Source: Nilaparvata lugens
Lineage: Eukaryota > Arthropoda > Insecta > Hemiptera > Delphacidae
DNA length: 64,000 nt
Direction: 5' to 3'
Assembly: GCF_014356525.2 (NCBI RefSeq)
Contig: NC_052509.1
Location: 30,398,436-30,462,435 of the forward strand
Below are positions 1-11,278 of the stretch, piece after piece; position 1 is the stretch's first letter; the number at the start of each line of letters is the position of its first letter. Under the pieces are notes generated by a model. That model saw only the letters and a list, made by a program, of their open reading frames with translations, was not told the origin of the DNA and made no database searches. The translations under genes and the position numbers were made by a program.

Positions 1-2
1 AG

Positions 3-926
3 GAGGACGGCATTCGGGAGAACATGCATCGCAAGGCCCGGAGAAAGAAGCGAAAGAAACAGAGGAACCGCGCGCGCGCATACCGGCCGCATGCACGGTT
101 CAAACGCCCGAAGAGGACACCGGACCGACACCGTGGAGGACAGGAGCGGACCGACGGCGTGCATCCGCGGCACATACGTTTTAAGAGAGCCGATCAGCGA
201 TGTGACTGGAATAATAGGCCAAAGAAATATAACAAAAATGGAACTGGTAACAAAGCAAATATGGATTCATGCATGGGCAAAAAGGAAATGGAAGATGGAC
301 TAATGAAGAATGGAAAGTGGCTAATAAGATTGGAGGAATTAAAAAATAATATTAATAAAATGGAAGTACCTGGCTATATGTTGAAAGATTACAATATTAA
401 AAAGATGATAAATGTTTTGTTATGGTGTGTAATATTTGTTATAATGGCTGTGATATTAATAAAAGACTGTGTTGTAGAGATGATGGAAAATATTATATTG
501 TGGTTATTAAAAGAATCTAGTATTGATGAATGGAAAGTTAATATTATAAAAATAGTTATTGTTGTGAGCCTACTAATTTATAATGAACCAAGATCAAGAA
601 TATTAAATGATAATGAAAGGAAGGATGAGTTAAGAGTACAGATTGATTGGAAAAAGAATGGATTAAAAGGAATTATCATAAATGAAGCTTGGAATTATTT
701 AAAGGAATACACCAGATACAAGGGCTTTAAATTCATGAAGATAAATTATCAATTAGGACAGCCTCACCAACGGATAGCAGATAACCGAACGGCCTACAGC
801 AACAATCTACAAACAGAATGCAAGAAGATGCAAGTAAATCACAACATTTCCACATGCAATATCGTCGAATTTCAAATAAATATGATAAGAAATCAAGGAA
901 AACATTATTATCAAACCGATTACTAA
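3..926 (+). CDS. Arg/His-rich, single-membrane-segment protein of LTR element (partial, open at left edge)
   Basis: The frame is open from the window edge, so the ATG at 24 is internal rather than a true start. The first ~60 residues are Arg/Lys/His-rich repeats (HRKARRKKRKK, then HARFKRPKRTPD, then HPRHIRFKRADQRCDW). They match the ORFs at 46101-47057 and 52697-53683. A hydrophobic segment of about 20 residues, around MINVLLWCVIFVIMAVILI, follows about 65 residues later and is conserved in position in all three copies. This copy continues ~140 residues further than the one at 46101, whose equivalent DNA is interrupted by stops. No enzyme motif is visible. The basic part could replace the missing nucleocapsid zinc knuckle as an RNA-binding region, with the hydrophobic part as a membrane anchor; both roles are inferred from composition only. 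Confidence 0.7.
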   Translation, partial: EDGIRENMHRKARRKKRKKQRNRARAYRPHARFKRPKRTPDRHRGGQERTDGVHPRHIRFKRADQRCDWNNRPKKYNKNGTGNKANMDSCMGKKEMEDGLMKNGKWLIRLEELKNNINKMEVPGYMLKDYNIKKMINVLLWCVIFVIMAVILIKDCVVEMMENIILWLLKESSIDEWKVNIIKIVIVVSLLIYNEPRSRILNDNERKDELRVQIDWKKNGLKGIIINEAWNYLKEYTRYKGFKFMKINYQLGQPHQRIADNRTAYSNNLQTECKKMQVNHNISTCNIVEFQINMIRNQGKHYYQTDY

Positions 927-1863
927 CCTTCCTTAATAATTTTAATCTTGGCATAGGACCGCATGGCAACAATCCAGTGTTTTAATTCCTTCCAGCCGTT
1001 AGAAGCCTGCAATAAGAAAAAGAATAATTTTTAAATGTGTAATTAAATTAGCTACATCCACTAAAAAAGGACACAAGCGAGGATAGTATATTTAAAATTT
1101 GTAAATTACCTTTAAAGAGAAAAAAATGCAGCAGTTAGGTTAATTATGAAATTCGACAGCAAATTCTGTAGAATCAGTGACCAGCTGGGCAAGGCCACCT
1201 GAATCAAATATGTAATGCCTGCAAACATATGATTATAAAAAAGTATGGTTACCCCGAAAATTGTTATTTATCATTGTTATTTATTATTGTTATTTATCAT
1301 ATTTATTAATGTCGGTATATTTATTTATATGTTTTATATTTATTACTTTTAATTATGCCACGTTTGTTACCTGAAAAGACTTAAAGTGAATACAAGCTAC
1401 CAAAAAACCAAAGAGCCATTAGCAAAGGAAAAGTATTGTACCTGATGTATAAAAAATTATTTATATTAAGACCTAAGAAATACTATAAGATATAAGCCCA
1501 GAAGTTTTGTGAATCGAAATTATTGTCTAAAAGGAATCATTTATGAGAATTATGAAATGTGTGTAGTTAGGTTGGCGGCCCTGCAAGCGGCGAATTTAAA
1601 AATTACTATGTTTTAAGTGTTATCAGGAGGAGTGTGTTTAGAAGTTTATATTTATGATATTTTATGTGTGTTGAGGAGGAGAATTTGTTATTGTATTTGA
1701 TAAAGGTATAAAGGAGATGCAGCAAATATGTCTGCGAACTGTGATAGAAGTATGAGAGTATAATTTATAAATAAAGTATAGTGTATATCGATGTATTGAA
1801 GGGTGGGTTTTCATTAAAAACATTATGATTCTCAAATATTTTGAATTCAAACCCAGGGGCGCG
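927..1863 (+). other. 3' internal non-coding region of LTR copy A
   Basis: No ORF of note. From about 1100 onward it aligns with 55846-56598 of the complete element. The bases just before the LTR, CAGGGGCGCG, are identical in both copies and sit where a polypurine tract belongs, although the stretch is not strictly purine. In the complete copy the second LTR element is inserted at the position corresponding to about 1106 here. Confidence 0.7.
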
Positions 1864-3863
1864 TGTAAAGTATTAAAATTGGGTAGATAAAAATCCCTAA
1901 CAGAAACAGTAATAGGTCTGAAAATAAAGTAACTGGCTAATATCGCCAAATAGATAATAACTAAGATTAGATAGCATCAGCTTGTTCTGGCTAAATGGTA
2001 CAAAAAACCTAAAAAGGATTTGAAGGAATTTTATTGCTCATAAATAGATTATTATATAAAATATTTGAAGATTGAGGTTATGTACATGTATTCACGGATC
2101 GGTGACCTAGAGATCGATCAAACCGAGAAACGTAGAATCTGACCAAAACCCCTTGGCAGAGCTTTATTGCAATCAGATGGTGTGCAATGTGAAAAAACAC
2201 CTGATCACGTGGCTAATTATTAAGTAGCATGGAATTAATATTAATGTATAGAATATTAGCTAGCATGTAAAGAGCATAAATAAAAAACCAAATAAAAATA
2301 ATTTAATGTATTCAGGAAATAAGAGGTACCAGGCGCATGAATACCGAATAAAATTTGCATGCACCAATAGTAAAACGGCAGTTAATAGGCGGCAATTGTA
2401 GGCCAATTCAAAAATATTTATATATATTTCTATAAATGTTCGGAATCTATGTTGAATTGTTATATAGTCTATGTTATCGATATGGCTCGAAAGCAAAGAA
2501 ATTATTAATCATACAATCTAAGCAATATTTTGGCATTTTTTGTAAGATCTATTTGAACCTAAATGGCGGAGGACTAAGATATTTAAATTTTATGCTAATT
2601 TGAAAGTCGGAAATAGGATCTGTAAAACTTGAGAAAGGAGAACCAGCACTCGCCAGCCAAATGCCACCATAAGAGGACCCCAAATATTTTAGAGCGTAGT
2701 ACCTTACTAATGATTTTGAAAAAGTTAAAGTTAAAGTAAATTATTAAATTTCTTAAAAGACTTCGTGATGCTATTGTGAAGCAGAAGTCATTTTCATTTT
2801 TAATTAAATTTATAACCCCTTGGAGGAGACGATTCCGGCTACCATATTCCCGGACCACATGGAGTTGGATCGACATCGGCGGCTTACAAGAAGATTTTCG
2901 ACACGTGAGTGATAAATTTGAATTAGTGATGGGCGCCCTAGTGCTTCGAATTAATCTGATGATCAAAGCTAGCTCGCCGAAAGGGTTTTTATTATAAATT
3001 AAGAAATTAATAAGAGTAATACTTGCACAAGTAAAATTAGTATTAAAGGTATTTTGTTAAAAGAAAAAAGATAGATCAATATTTCAGAAATTTCTATTAA
3101 ATCAAAGAAGTACAAAATCTAGGCTATTAAAACATATGCATATGATATTTAATTTTTGCAATATAATTTGCGATAGCTTATTTTCAGCTCTAATTCACTA
3201 GATGAATGGCTCTACCTATTCCGTCAGGTGCCGAATCTTGCACCCTGAGATAAAAATATATATTCGATACAAAGAAATCTACTAAGTACTAGAGATAAAA
3301 AATATATATATTTGGATTATTAGTGGCTAATTTATCAAGCTGATCTTAAAGCACACACTTTTAATTGAATTGTCTAAGTCGACAAGTATTAGCAAGCGCA
3401 TATCGCAACTACATGCAAAAGAATGCATATGATTTTAAGATAAAGGCACATGGTAATGCTTCGTGCCATAAATCTAGAGTATAAAATTTAGCCTGTGATA
3501 TTTTACTGATTTCAATTATTGTTCTATTTTTATATTATATTTTTTTTATCGCTCTTTATATATTTTTTGCCTCGATCTATTTTTTGCATTATTTGTTTAA
3601 TATATGTATGAACGTTCATGGTGTGCAATTTATTTTTTATTCCTCAACACTATAGTATAAGTATCATATTTATATATATTTATTATTTATTGAATTACAA
3701 GAGTTATAGGAGAAGCCCATATCTAGGCCTATCAAGATTTTTTAAGACTGAATACTATTAGAAAACCACGACCTAATTATATAATTATATCAAATCTCAT
3801 GCTTTACCGACTGATGCCAAGCAGGAGGCTAATCGTTATTTAAATATAAATAATAACGTGACA
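1864..3863 (+). repeat. 3' LTR of copy A (2000 bp)
   Basis: Begins TGTAAAG and ends GTGACA. It aligns along its whole length with the LTRs at 41388-43380 and 56599-58616, with clearly more differences than those two show to each other. ORFs of 60-120 codons inside it are fortuitous. At 3798-3813 it carries the tRNA-Lys D-arm complement with one C-to-T change, which would still allow a G-U pair. Confidence 0.9.
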
Positions 3864-6170
3864 ACGTCCAACACTGTATGATCATTCTGAAAAGTAATGC
3901 TAGATGGTCTCAAATCATACATAGTCTCTCGAAGTCTGAAGTTATTTTTGTTTTTTATTATATATAAGAGAAGACTCTTTGTATATAATTGTCCGACAGT
4001 TAATACTTAGAACTCATTGAAAAGATCACTGCTGGGGTAACGTCTTGGTTTGGAAGTAATTGATTTGATTAAAAATTTTTGTATGGTGAATAATTTATTG
4101 AGATGGATGTTTCTGGCTCCTCCTCCCCAGGCTATTATACCATATTGCAGTACTGATTGGGCATAAGCAAAATAAACTGGATGAGAAATATCTTTATTCT
4201 TTAGCATACCAATATTGTGAAATTTAAAAATTAGATACCTCAATCTTCGACATAAGCTATTTATCTGTATATCCCATCTTAGATGGCGGTCAAGAATTAT
4301 GCCAAGGAATTTAGTTTTTGTAGCACTCACTATTATCGGGCAGTCACAGTTCACCAATCTGTTACTAAGACAGGTATGTGAATGAATTTTAATATTGTTG
4401 AATTGATTAGGATGGCCGGTTTGATTTGGAGAGAAAGTTAAATAAGTACTTTTTGTGGTGTTTAATGTCAAAGTGTGGTGATCCAAGTATGCCTTAATTT
4501 TACTGAGACCATTTTCACTAACTCTTTTCATGTCGTTCCAGGAGTTAGTGGTGAATAGTAAAGTAGTGTCATCAGCATATGATAAAATTTCACAATTTTC
4601 ATTTCCAGGTTAAGCATGTCATTAATATAGATGAGGAACAAAATTGGTGATGAAACTGTACCTTGCGGGAGCCCATTGTCTGATAAATTAGCTTTACTTG
4701 TAACACCATCCATAGCCAGAAATTGGGAACGACCTTGTAAATAGTTCTTGAAAAGTTCCAGGGGTACACCTCTTATGCCTAGGCATTGCAGTTTTTCCAG
4801 AAGCATAGAATGTGGGATAGTGTCAAATGCCTCACTCAGGTCCAGGAAGACTCCCAATGTCTTTTCCCTATTATTAAAATTATTATATAAGATCTCCACA
4901 AGTTTGACAATAGCATCTTCTGTGCATTCACCTTCTTGAAAACCAAACTGATTTTCGTGAATAATATTGTATTTCTTTAGATAGGTTAGCAGATGGCTTT
5001 TAATAACTTTTTCTATTATTTTGGAAAAAACACTTAAGAGACTAATCGGCCAGTAATTTGATGGATTTTGAGGATCACCAGACTTGAACAGTGAGACGAT
5101 AGAGGCTACATTGAAATGTTTAGGGAAAACACCCTCCACAAAACACTTATTTATAATAGCTGCTAACGGTTTAGCTACAGAATTAGCTATTCTTTTGAGA
5201 GTCATGTTTGGTATTCCATCTATACCGGAAGCTGAACTGTTTTTAAGTGAGGCAATGAATTGTGAAATTTTTTCCTCGTTGGTAGGGAATAGAAAAAAGA
5301 ATGCAGTGAATTGGTATTTCTGTGTGCAGAGTGTGTGCGATTGTTGCTGTTGGATGCTTTCAATCTCTCTGCAAAGATTCTACCTACATTAGCAAAATGA
5401 TTATTCAAGACTTCTGGGTCAATTACAGGATTAGATGTGTTCTGTTTACTGCCTATCATCTCATTTATGCAGTTCCACGTTTTTTTACTATTACCCTTAG
5501 ATTCTTTGATTTCATTTTTGTAATATTTCAGTTTACATTGTTTTATCAAATTATTCAATAAGTTTCTGTATTTGGTATATCCTCTTTTGAGCCTGGTATT
5601 AAATGGTTGTTCAGTGAGCATCTTGTGCATTTTATCTCTAGTGCGAATTGAGTTAATAAGTCCTTTGGTAATCCAATTTTTTAATGGTCTGAGTTTGTGA
5701 GGTATTGATTTTTTCGTAGAGGCATTTTGTATGTATGTATTTATTTCATTAATGAAAACAATAGTGGACTCTTCAGCAGCACCGCAGTAGACATCAAACC
5801 AGTTTTCGGAATTCAATCTCTCCACCAAAAATTCAAAATCAATCATAACTCTGTGATTTGGAACTCCTTCGGTTACCACGGCACTGGGCGTGCTTAGTTG
5901 AAGACATGTAGAGTAGTGATCACTTACATTAGTTTCAAAAATAATACCACGGATTTCATTTGAATCGAGAGTAGTATTTTTCAAGAATATATGATCCAAG
6001 CATGATACTGAATTGAGCTGTACTCTGGTAGCCTTGTTTATATTTAGCCTTGGCTGGTGGCCTTGATTATTGTTGATGGTGTAGAGTGTAAAGCATCTAC
6101 GACAAATGATTATCCCTCTTTTATGTTTTGTGAGCTGAGATCTCACAAGTCTTTCAAAGTTTTTAATGAA
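3864..6170 (-). pseudogene. Jockey/CR1-like non-LTR retrotransposon, 5'-truncated and frameshifted
   Basis: Minus-strand reading from 6146 first gives the end of an apurinic-type endonuclease domain (SCLDHIFLK, then VSDHYS) and a linker. Reverse transcriptase follows from about 5260: FLDLSEAFDTIPH (about 4825) and GLPQGTVSSPILFLIYIND (about 4630). The catalytic YADDT box at about 4580 lies in a different frame from the preceding ORF. The thumb region with LGIILDRHLRWD follows, ending at 4007. Three ORFs (6146-5220, 5205-4528, 4531-4007) in shifted frames show at least two frameshifts, near 5260 and near 4605. The 5' half of the endonuclease and any ORF1 are missing. The 3' UTR abuts the LTR end of copy A, suggesting the LTR element inserted there. 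The element is dead; the clade is inferred from motif style. Confidence 0.85.
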
Positions 6171-6509
6171 ACAGTAGTGACTGTTGATATTTCCCTCTTT
6201 TTCTTCACAATTGAATTTGGTGGCTTCACTGCTGTCCTGAGTTGTGGAGGTGGTGGCTTCACTGCTGTCCTGAGTGGTGGTGGTGGTGGTGGTGGCTTTA
6301 CTACCATCATTGTCATGGAGAAGTGGTAAATTGAAATGATCCTCCTTTATTTAAATTAACTACTCCTCCATGACAATGATGGTAGTGAAGCCACCACCAC
6401 CACCACTCAGGACAGCAGTGAAGCCACCACCTCCACAACTCAGGACAGCAGTGAAGCCACCACCACCACTCGTGAAGAAGAATAGGAGAATATCAACAGT
6501 CACTACTGT
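6171..6509. repeat. Long near-perfect palindrome with GGTGGT/TTCACTGCTGTCCTGAG units
   Basis: Left arm 6171 to about 6331 and right arm about 6358 to 6509 are inverted copies around a ~26-base AT-rich loop centred near 6344. Each arm contains tandem units built from a GGTGGT run plus TTCACTGCTGTCCTGAG. The outermost parts (ACAGTAGTGACTGTTGATAT) also pair. The plus-strand ORF through the left arm gives Gly-rich translation that is a by-product of the repeat. Confidence 0.85.
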
Positions 6510-6600
6510 TGATATATATTAATTACTGTTGATATATATATAATGACAGACTGTCAATATATTATATTGACAGTTACACTCAGATTATCCCTCTCGAAAC
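6510..6600. repeat. AT-rich short inverted repeats beside the palindrome
   Basis: Repeats of TACTGTTGATATATAT and the small palindrome ACTGTCAATATATTATATTGACAGT (about 6549-6573) extend the foldback region toward the polymerase-linked fragment. Confidence 0.5.
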
Positions 6601-6607
6601 AGTCAAT

Positions 6608-7298
6608 TCAATTGATGGCAGTGGGGAGAGAAACTCCGTTGAAATTGTATTTTTGAACAAGCTGATGATATCTTTCATTGATACATTGAGGATCATGCCC
6701 TTCAACATGTTTGGCAAGGATTGCCCACTTGAAACATTGTTGATCTCTATTCTTCGGATTGATGATGGCTTTTCTTGCTGCAATTTTGGCTGGCAGTTCA
6801 ATGTAGGAAGATCCTCGAAGTGGTTTGTGCTTGCTTATGCATATGAGGAGACCATCGATGATGAGAAGACTCCATCCACTAGAGTTGCCCTCGAACTTGG
6901 CCTCTTCTTCCAAAAGCTTCTTGTACACCTTCCTGATAATTCCAGCAAGATCGTTGACATTGAATATGGAATAGTTCGGTGTCTTGAAGGCTACGTTTTG
7001 AAATTCTTCCTGCTCAATGTTCTTCTCATCAAGGTGGCTGCATTGATGTGTAGCTTCCAACACCAGGTTGACCTTGATTGGCCCATGTGTCTGGAACTCC
7101 TGACCTATCACATCAAAAATCTTTGTCTGCAGGCTGTTCAGCAGAGAGTGGAAGTCCTTTGCTGGGTTGGGTGAAGAGATGTTGTTGTAGAAGAGTGTTT
7201 GAAGGTTGTTGTTGAATGCCTCCTACAACATATAAAACTCTCCTGACAAGCTGCTGGTCTGCTGGCATCTGGTAGCTTCGTTCATCTGTAACATACAT
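6608..7298 (-). pseudogene. Fragment like the N-terminus of Maverick/Polinton-type DNA polymerase B-linked proteins
   Basis: The minus-strand ORF 7111-6608 (167 codons) contains GSSYIELPAKIAARKAIINP followed at once by KNRDQQCFKWAILAKHV, and ends FNGVSLPTAIN. I recognise this arrangement (Ser-Gly-Trp, then PLRGSSYIELP, then INPKN.DQ.CFKWA, then F.G...P) from large proteins of aphids, other insects and cnidarians that carry a protein-primed B-family DNA polymerase further on. No polymerase motif is present here. The homologous reading continues upstream in another frame to about 7200-7298 (NPAKDFHSLLNSLQTKIFDVIG), so at least one frameshift lies near 7110-7190. The downstream part stops at the palindrome. 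It is best read as a truncated copy. The assignment rests on memory of the family and was not searched. Confidence 0.5.
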
Positions 7299-7408
7299 AC
7301 AATCAGATTAATAATGATGCAATGTAGGCAGTGATCATCTAGAGTGACACAGTCATCTTGAATGACATGTCTTGCACTCAATCTAGATTTTCAGCACACA
7401 ATTACTAT

Positions 7409-7453
<45 letters not shown>

Positions 7454-8384
7454 TACTGAGAACCAATCATACTATTGTAGTATGTTCAGAAAGAACAATG
7501 TTTGAAATCAATATTTTGAGGTTAGGTTAGGTTGGAAGAAGTTACTAGTGACTTTTACACAGCTAACCCAACCACAGTTCATTGTCTACAATTGTTGACT
7601 TATTGTTCATAGAGCTCTACAGGCAGGAACATACTCATTCACAAAATATATTATGCATAACATTATGAGGTGACATACTTGAAATCATTGAAAGGTTAGA
7701 TTGGGAGAAGTTACTAGTGGAATCTGCAGACCTAACCTAATCTCAGTTCATTGTCTACAATCATATCAATCTGTTGACTTATTGTTCCACAGGCAGAAAC
7801 ATACTTATTCACAAAATATATTATGCATTACATTATGAGGTGACAAACTTGAAATCATGGGAATAATATGAATAATCTGCTGACATTTTGTTTATAGAAC
7901 TCAACAGGTATGAAGACTAAATAATGATAAATTAATCATATAAATCAATACATATCCATTATTATGAGTAGAATAAGACAAATTCCTTCATCTCTTTTCA
8001 AAACATATAATAAAAAACATTTGTGTACTAACCATTTTTATACAATTGAAGATCAAAACAGCGGTGGTGTGTCCTAGGATGGGTCTAATCATTCACAAAG
8101 AGAAGTGTGTGGCTGTGCTGCAATGTACTGAAACGCTGAGTTCTAGAACTGAACAGGGGAGATGTGTCTTCTATAGTTCTTAACTGAACAATGATGGTCC
8201 TCCCACTGTTGTGAACACTATATATACACTCCAGAGTGGGTGGGAGGCCTCCTGATTTATTTTTATTCATTTTTGATTTTTCATAATCAAATTTTATTAA
8301 TTTTTTTCATTTTTGATTTTTCATTATTAATTTTTTTTGCATTTATTATGAAAATATATTTATTTTTCATTTTTTTTTAAAGTT
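7299..8384. repeat. Non-coding, with (AT)n tract and a ~170-bp tandem duplication
   Basis: An (AT)n microsatellite runs from about 7408 to 7452. Two copies of a ~170-bp unit lie at about 7517-7686 and 7694-7858; ACAAAATATATTATGCAT recurs with a 170-base offset. No gene was recognised to 8384. Confidence 0.7.
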
Positions 8385-8484
8385 TTGACCTTGACCATGA
8401 CCTTGACCTTGACCTTGACCCTGACCTTAACTTCGACTTTGACCTTGACCTTCACCTTGACCTTGACTTTGACTTTGACCTTGG
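8385..8484. repeat. TGACCT hexamer array
   Basis: About 16 imperfect copies of TTGACC, with variants such as TTGACT and TTCACC, run without interruption. Confidence 0.9.
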
Positions 8485-8578
8485 TTAGTTTAGGTTAGGT
8501 TAGGTTAGTTCGGGCTAGGTTTGTTGGGTTGGGTTACGTTAGGTTGATTTTTCTAGTTGGGTTAGGTTAGGTTAGGTG
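8485..8578. repeat. Degenerate TTAGG-type tract
   Basis: Runs of GGTTAGGTTAGGTTAG at both ends with degenerate GGGTT variants between. TTAGG is the insect telomere unit, but short GGTTA tracts are common inside insect chromosomes, so this is not proof of a telomere. Confidence 0.7.
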
Positions 8579-8594
8579 GAGAAGTCTGGGACAT

Positions 8595-8627
8595 GTTATT
8601 ATTATTTATTTATTTATTTATTTATTA
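8595..8627. repeat. (TTTA)n microsatellite
   Basis: ATTATTTATTTATTTATT run; simple sequence only. Confidence 0.8.
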
Positions 8628-8948
8628 GAACAGTGACAAACACAATATTTGGAAAGAGAAACAGGCAATTGCCCAAAACTTCTTCAATTCCTTGATTTTG
8701 GCACATAAATAGTCCAAAGTGAGGTTAAGTTTAAAATTTCTGTTTTCACCAAAGATTAACACTCAGAGAATACGTATTTGAGATAATGACTGATGAATTT
8801 TGAATTTCGAAGGGTTGATAAGAGCCGGAAATAACACTGAACAATCCGAAAGTTTCAATAATATTGAAATGAACTTGAAAATTTTGAGCAGAAAAATTAA
8901 AACTACTATCACTGCAACCTGCAATCCTCATTTTATATCTACTGATAG

Positions 8949-9350
8949 TATTAAGTTGCAGCAGCAATATAAATTAATAGAATTCATAAGGTATTCTGAT
9001 GGAGTATCGCCTTTGATTCCTCTCGGTATCATTTTTCATTGCTTACCACTTTGGCAAATGGTGGCGGGTGGCGTTAGTGGCGGTACCACATTGTCCAGTA
9101 CAATAGTCAGAGCCCTTATATCTGTCTATATCTTCTGCATCTATATTTGTGGAGTACACCAAATGAGTCACAAAAACTGTGAACTGTTAGAGCGGACGAT
9201 GTTTACAGCCAGAGAAAGCAGAGAACTGTTTGAGCTCCTAGGAGAGCTGGTAAGAAATTGGTACTATTGCTCTCTCAGGAATCATTATAAATATTATATA
9301 TATTCAAAATCTTTGCTCTACCAACTGCAGCCAAGCAGGGCACACGTTAT
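8949..9350 (+). repeat. Divergent LTR 3'-end fragment, copy 1
   Basis: It aligns by eye with 16173-16575 (both begin ATTAAGTTGCAGCAGCAATA). Near the end it has GCTCTACCAACTG at 9315-9327, the same motif that lies near the end of the LTRs at 1864, 41388 and 56599. The 197-codon ORF 8800-9393 across it shows no protein-like conservation and is treated as chance. No internal element sequence follows, so it may be a solo or truncated LTR. Confidence 0.5.
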
Positions 9351-9479
9351 AGAAGAAATAATGTTACAATGTCTTCTGGTTTTCTTGCACTAAATTTCGG
9401 AAAGCGTTATATGATAATTAAATCTTGTGTAAGGATGATCTGATCAAATAAATAGTTAGTGTATCAGTGTGGATGTGCT

Positions 9480-10490
9480 TATGGTTTGGGACGTCGTTAT
9501 TACTGCACGAGGTCTACTGTTCACAGAACTACTAGTAAATAAATAGAAATAACAAACGAAGCTCGGTGCCCCGATATCAACAAGTAACCAAAGAGGATAT
9601 TATGAAAATATTTTCATTGACCGAGCGAAGTGAGGTCTATGATTCAAGTCGACGGTTTGACATTTCTCTTAATGTTCAAATTTTATATGTTTATATGTTG
9701 CGCATTTACGGCGAACCGCGGTGATAGATTTCCATGAAATTTGACAGGTATGTTCCTTTTTAAATTGCGCGTCGACGTATATACAAGGTTTTTGGAAATT
9801 TTGTATGTCAAGGATTATTGACCAAGCGAGGTGAGGTCTAAGATTCAAGTCGACGGTTTGGCATTTCTCTTAATGATAATTAAATCTTGTGTAAGGATGA
9901 TCTGATCAAATGAATAGTTAGTGTATGTTGCGCATTTACGGCGAAACGTGGTAATATATTTTCATGAAATTTGACAGGTATGCTCATTTTTTAATTGTGT
10001 GTTGACATATACACAAGGTTTTTGGGAATTTCGCATTTCAAGGATAATATAAAAGGGAAAAGGAGCCCCCTCTATACAACAATATTAGAGTAAAAATAAG
10101 ACCATAGAATCATTCATCATAAATCAGCTGACAAGTGATTACACAGATGTGTGGAGAAGCCAGTCTATTGCTGTATTTCCATAAGGTCTATAGTTTCAAT
10201 CAGGTACTTTTGGATGTGAATACTGCATGAGGTCTACTGTTCACAGAACTACTAGTATAAAATGAAAAAGGAACCTCCTTCATACGCCAATATTAGAGTA
10301 AAAATCAGACTATAAAATTATTCATCATAAATCAACTGACAAGACGTGATTACACAGATGTGTGGAGAAGCCAGTCTATTGCTGTATTTCCATAAGGTCT
10401 ATAGTTTCAATTGGGTACTGTAATTATTATTGTGGATGAGAATACAGCGTGAGGTCTACTGTTCACAAAACCACTAGTTTTTTTTATGTA
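9480..10490. repeat. Dispersed repeat cluster with two pairs of duplicated blocks
   Basis: A block starting GACC(G/A)AGCGA(A/G)GTGAGGTCTA is present at about 9619-9815 and 9820-10045. A block around GTGGAGAAGCCAGTCTATTGCTG is repeated at 10151 and 10362 (period about 211). The string AGGTCTACTGTTCACAGAAC with ACTAGT occurs near 9509, 10230 and, with CAAAAC, near 10450. No coding capacity. Confidence 0.7.
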
Positions 10491-10908
10491 ACTTACACAA
10501 ATCATAAAACATGTGGAAGAGACATTTTATTCATTCCACCTGATTGATCTTCTGTACACTCTGATGTGAGGTACTAGATAATCTACAAACCACTCTCGGT
10601 CTCAGACAGCACCTCAGACAGGTCTCAGACATCGCGCATGAGTTAGTAACGGTTTTTTCCCGTTCCATTCAGTAAGCTCTTTGAATGTAACATTCTTTGT
10701 GATGATGGTTACCGAGCAACGTAACTGGAGCTGTCATTCCATTCTGATGATGATATTATTATCCAACGATGATTTATCATTAAATTCGATATAATAATCA
10801 ATAAATTATCACCATTTCATTCAATAGAAGGAAGAGTACTTTTCAATAATATAATTGATAAAATGAAACTGTTGTTATTTAACTAATGTTAAAAAACACT
10901 ACAACTAA
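10491..10908. other. No recognisable feature
   Basis: AT-rich single-copy-looking sequence. I see no ORF, RNA gene or repeat structure in it. Confidence 0.5.
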
Positions 10909-11270
10909 GTCAGCATTTTGTCATTTCAAAGCAAAAACCTAACCCCCTAACCTATCTTTTCACCTTTGAAATATCAAAAACCATAATTCTACTTGTACCC
11001 TAGCCCTTTCCAGCATATTGCAATTTTAAAGCAATACCCTTACCTAGCCTTATGAAACATTATTAAATATAACTTTAAAACTTGACCCTTGACCCTTTCA
11101 CATTCAATACTTTGGATTTCAAAGCAAACTCCTAACCCCCTAACCTATATTTTCACCTTTGAAACAACAAAAAACATAACTCTACCTGGACCCTATCCCC
11201 TTCTAGCATATTGCAATTTCAAAGCAAAAACCTAACCTATCCTTATGAAACATTATTAAATATAACCTAA
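10909..11270. repeat. ~195-bp tandem repeat with CCTAACCCCCTAACCTAT tracts
   Basis: The block TTTCAAAGCAAA...CCTAACCCCCTAACCTAT...TTTCACCTTTGAAA is present near 10924 and again near 11119. Shorter related pieces (GCATATTGCAATTT; TTATGAAACATTATTAAATATAAC) recur at a similar offset. Confidence 0.75.
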
Positions 11271-11278
11271 CCCTTAAC

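Larger units (their letters stand above)
1..3863 (+). mobile_element. LTR element copy A, 3' part (5' part lies outside the window)
   Basis: The window opens inside the internal region of an LTR retroelement of the same family as the complete copy at 41388-58616. It holds the Arg-rich/membrane ORF, then about 940 bases of non-coding 3' internal sequence that align with 55846-56598 of the complete copy, then a full 3' LTR at 1864-3863. No protease, reverse transcriptase or integrase ORF lies between the Arg-rich ORF and the LTR. The base after the LTR begins ACGT. The matching target duplication cannot be checked because the 5' end is missing. Confidence 0.85.

Noticed and set aside
8485..8578. 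True telomere end
   Set aside because: Only ~90 degenerate bases, embedded between other repeats, with sequence continuing on both sides.
8800..9393. 197-codon plus-strand ORF as a candidate gene
   Set aside because: The related fragment at 16173-16615 keeps DNA similarity but not this reading frame in a protein-like way. The region reads as LTR sequence and contains the tRNA-complementary motif.
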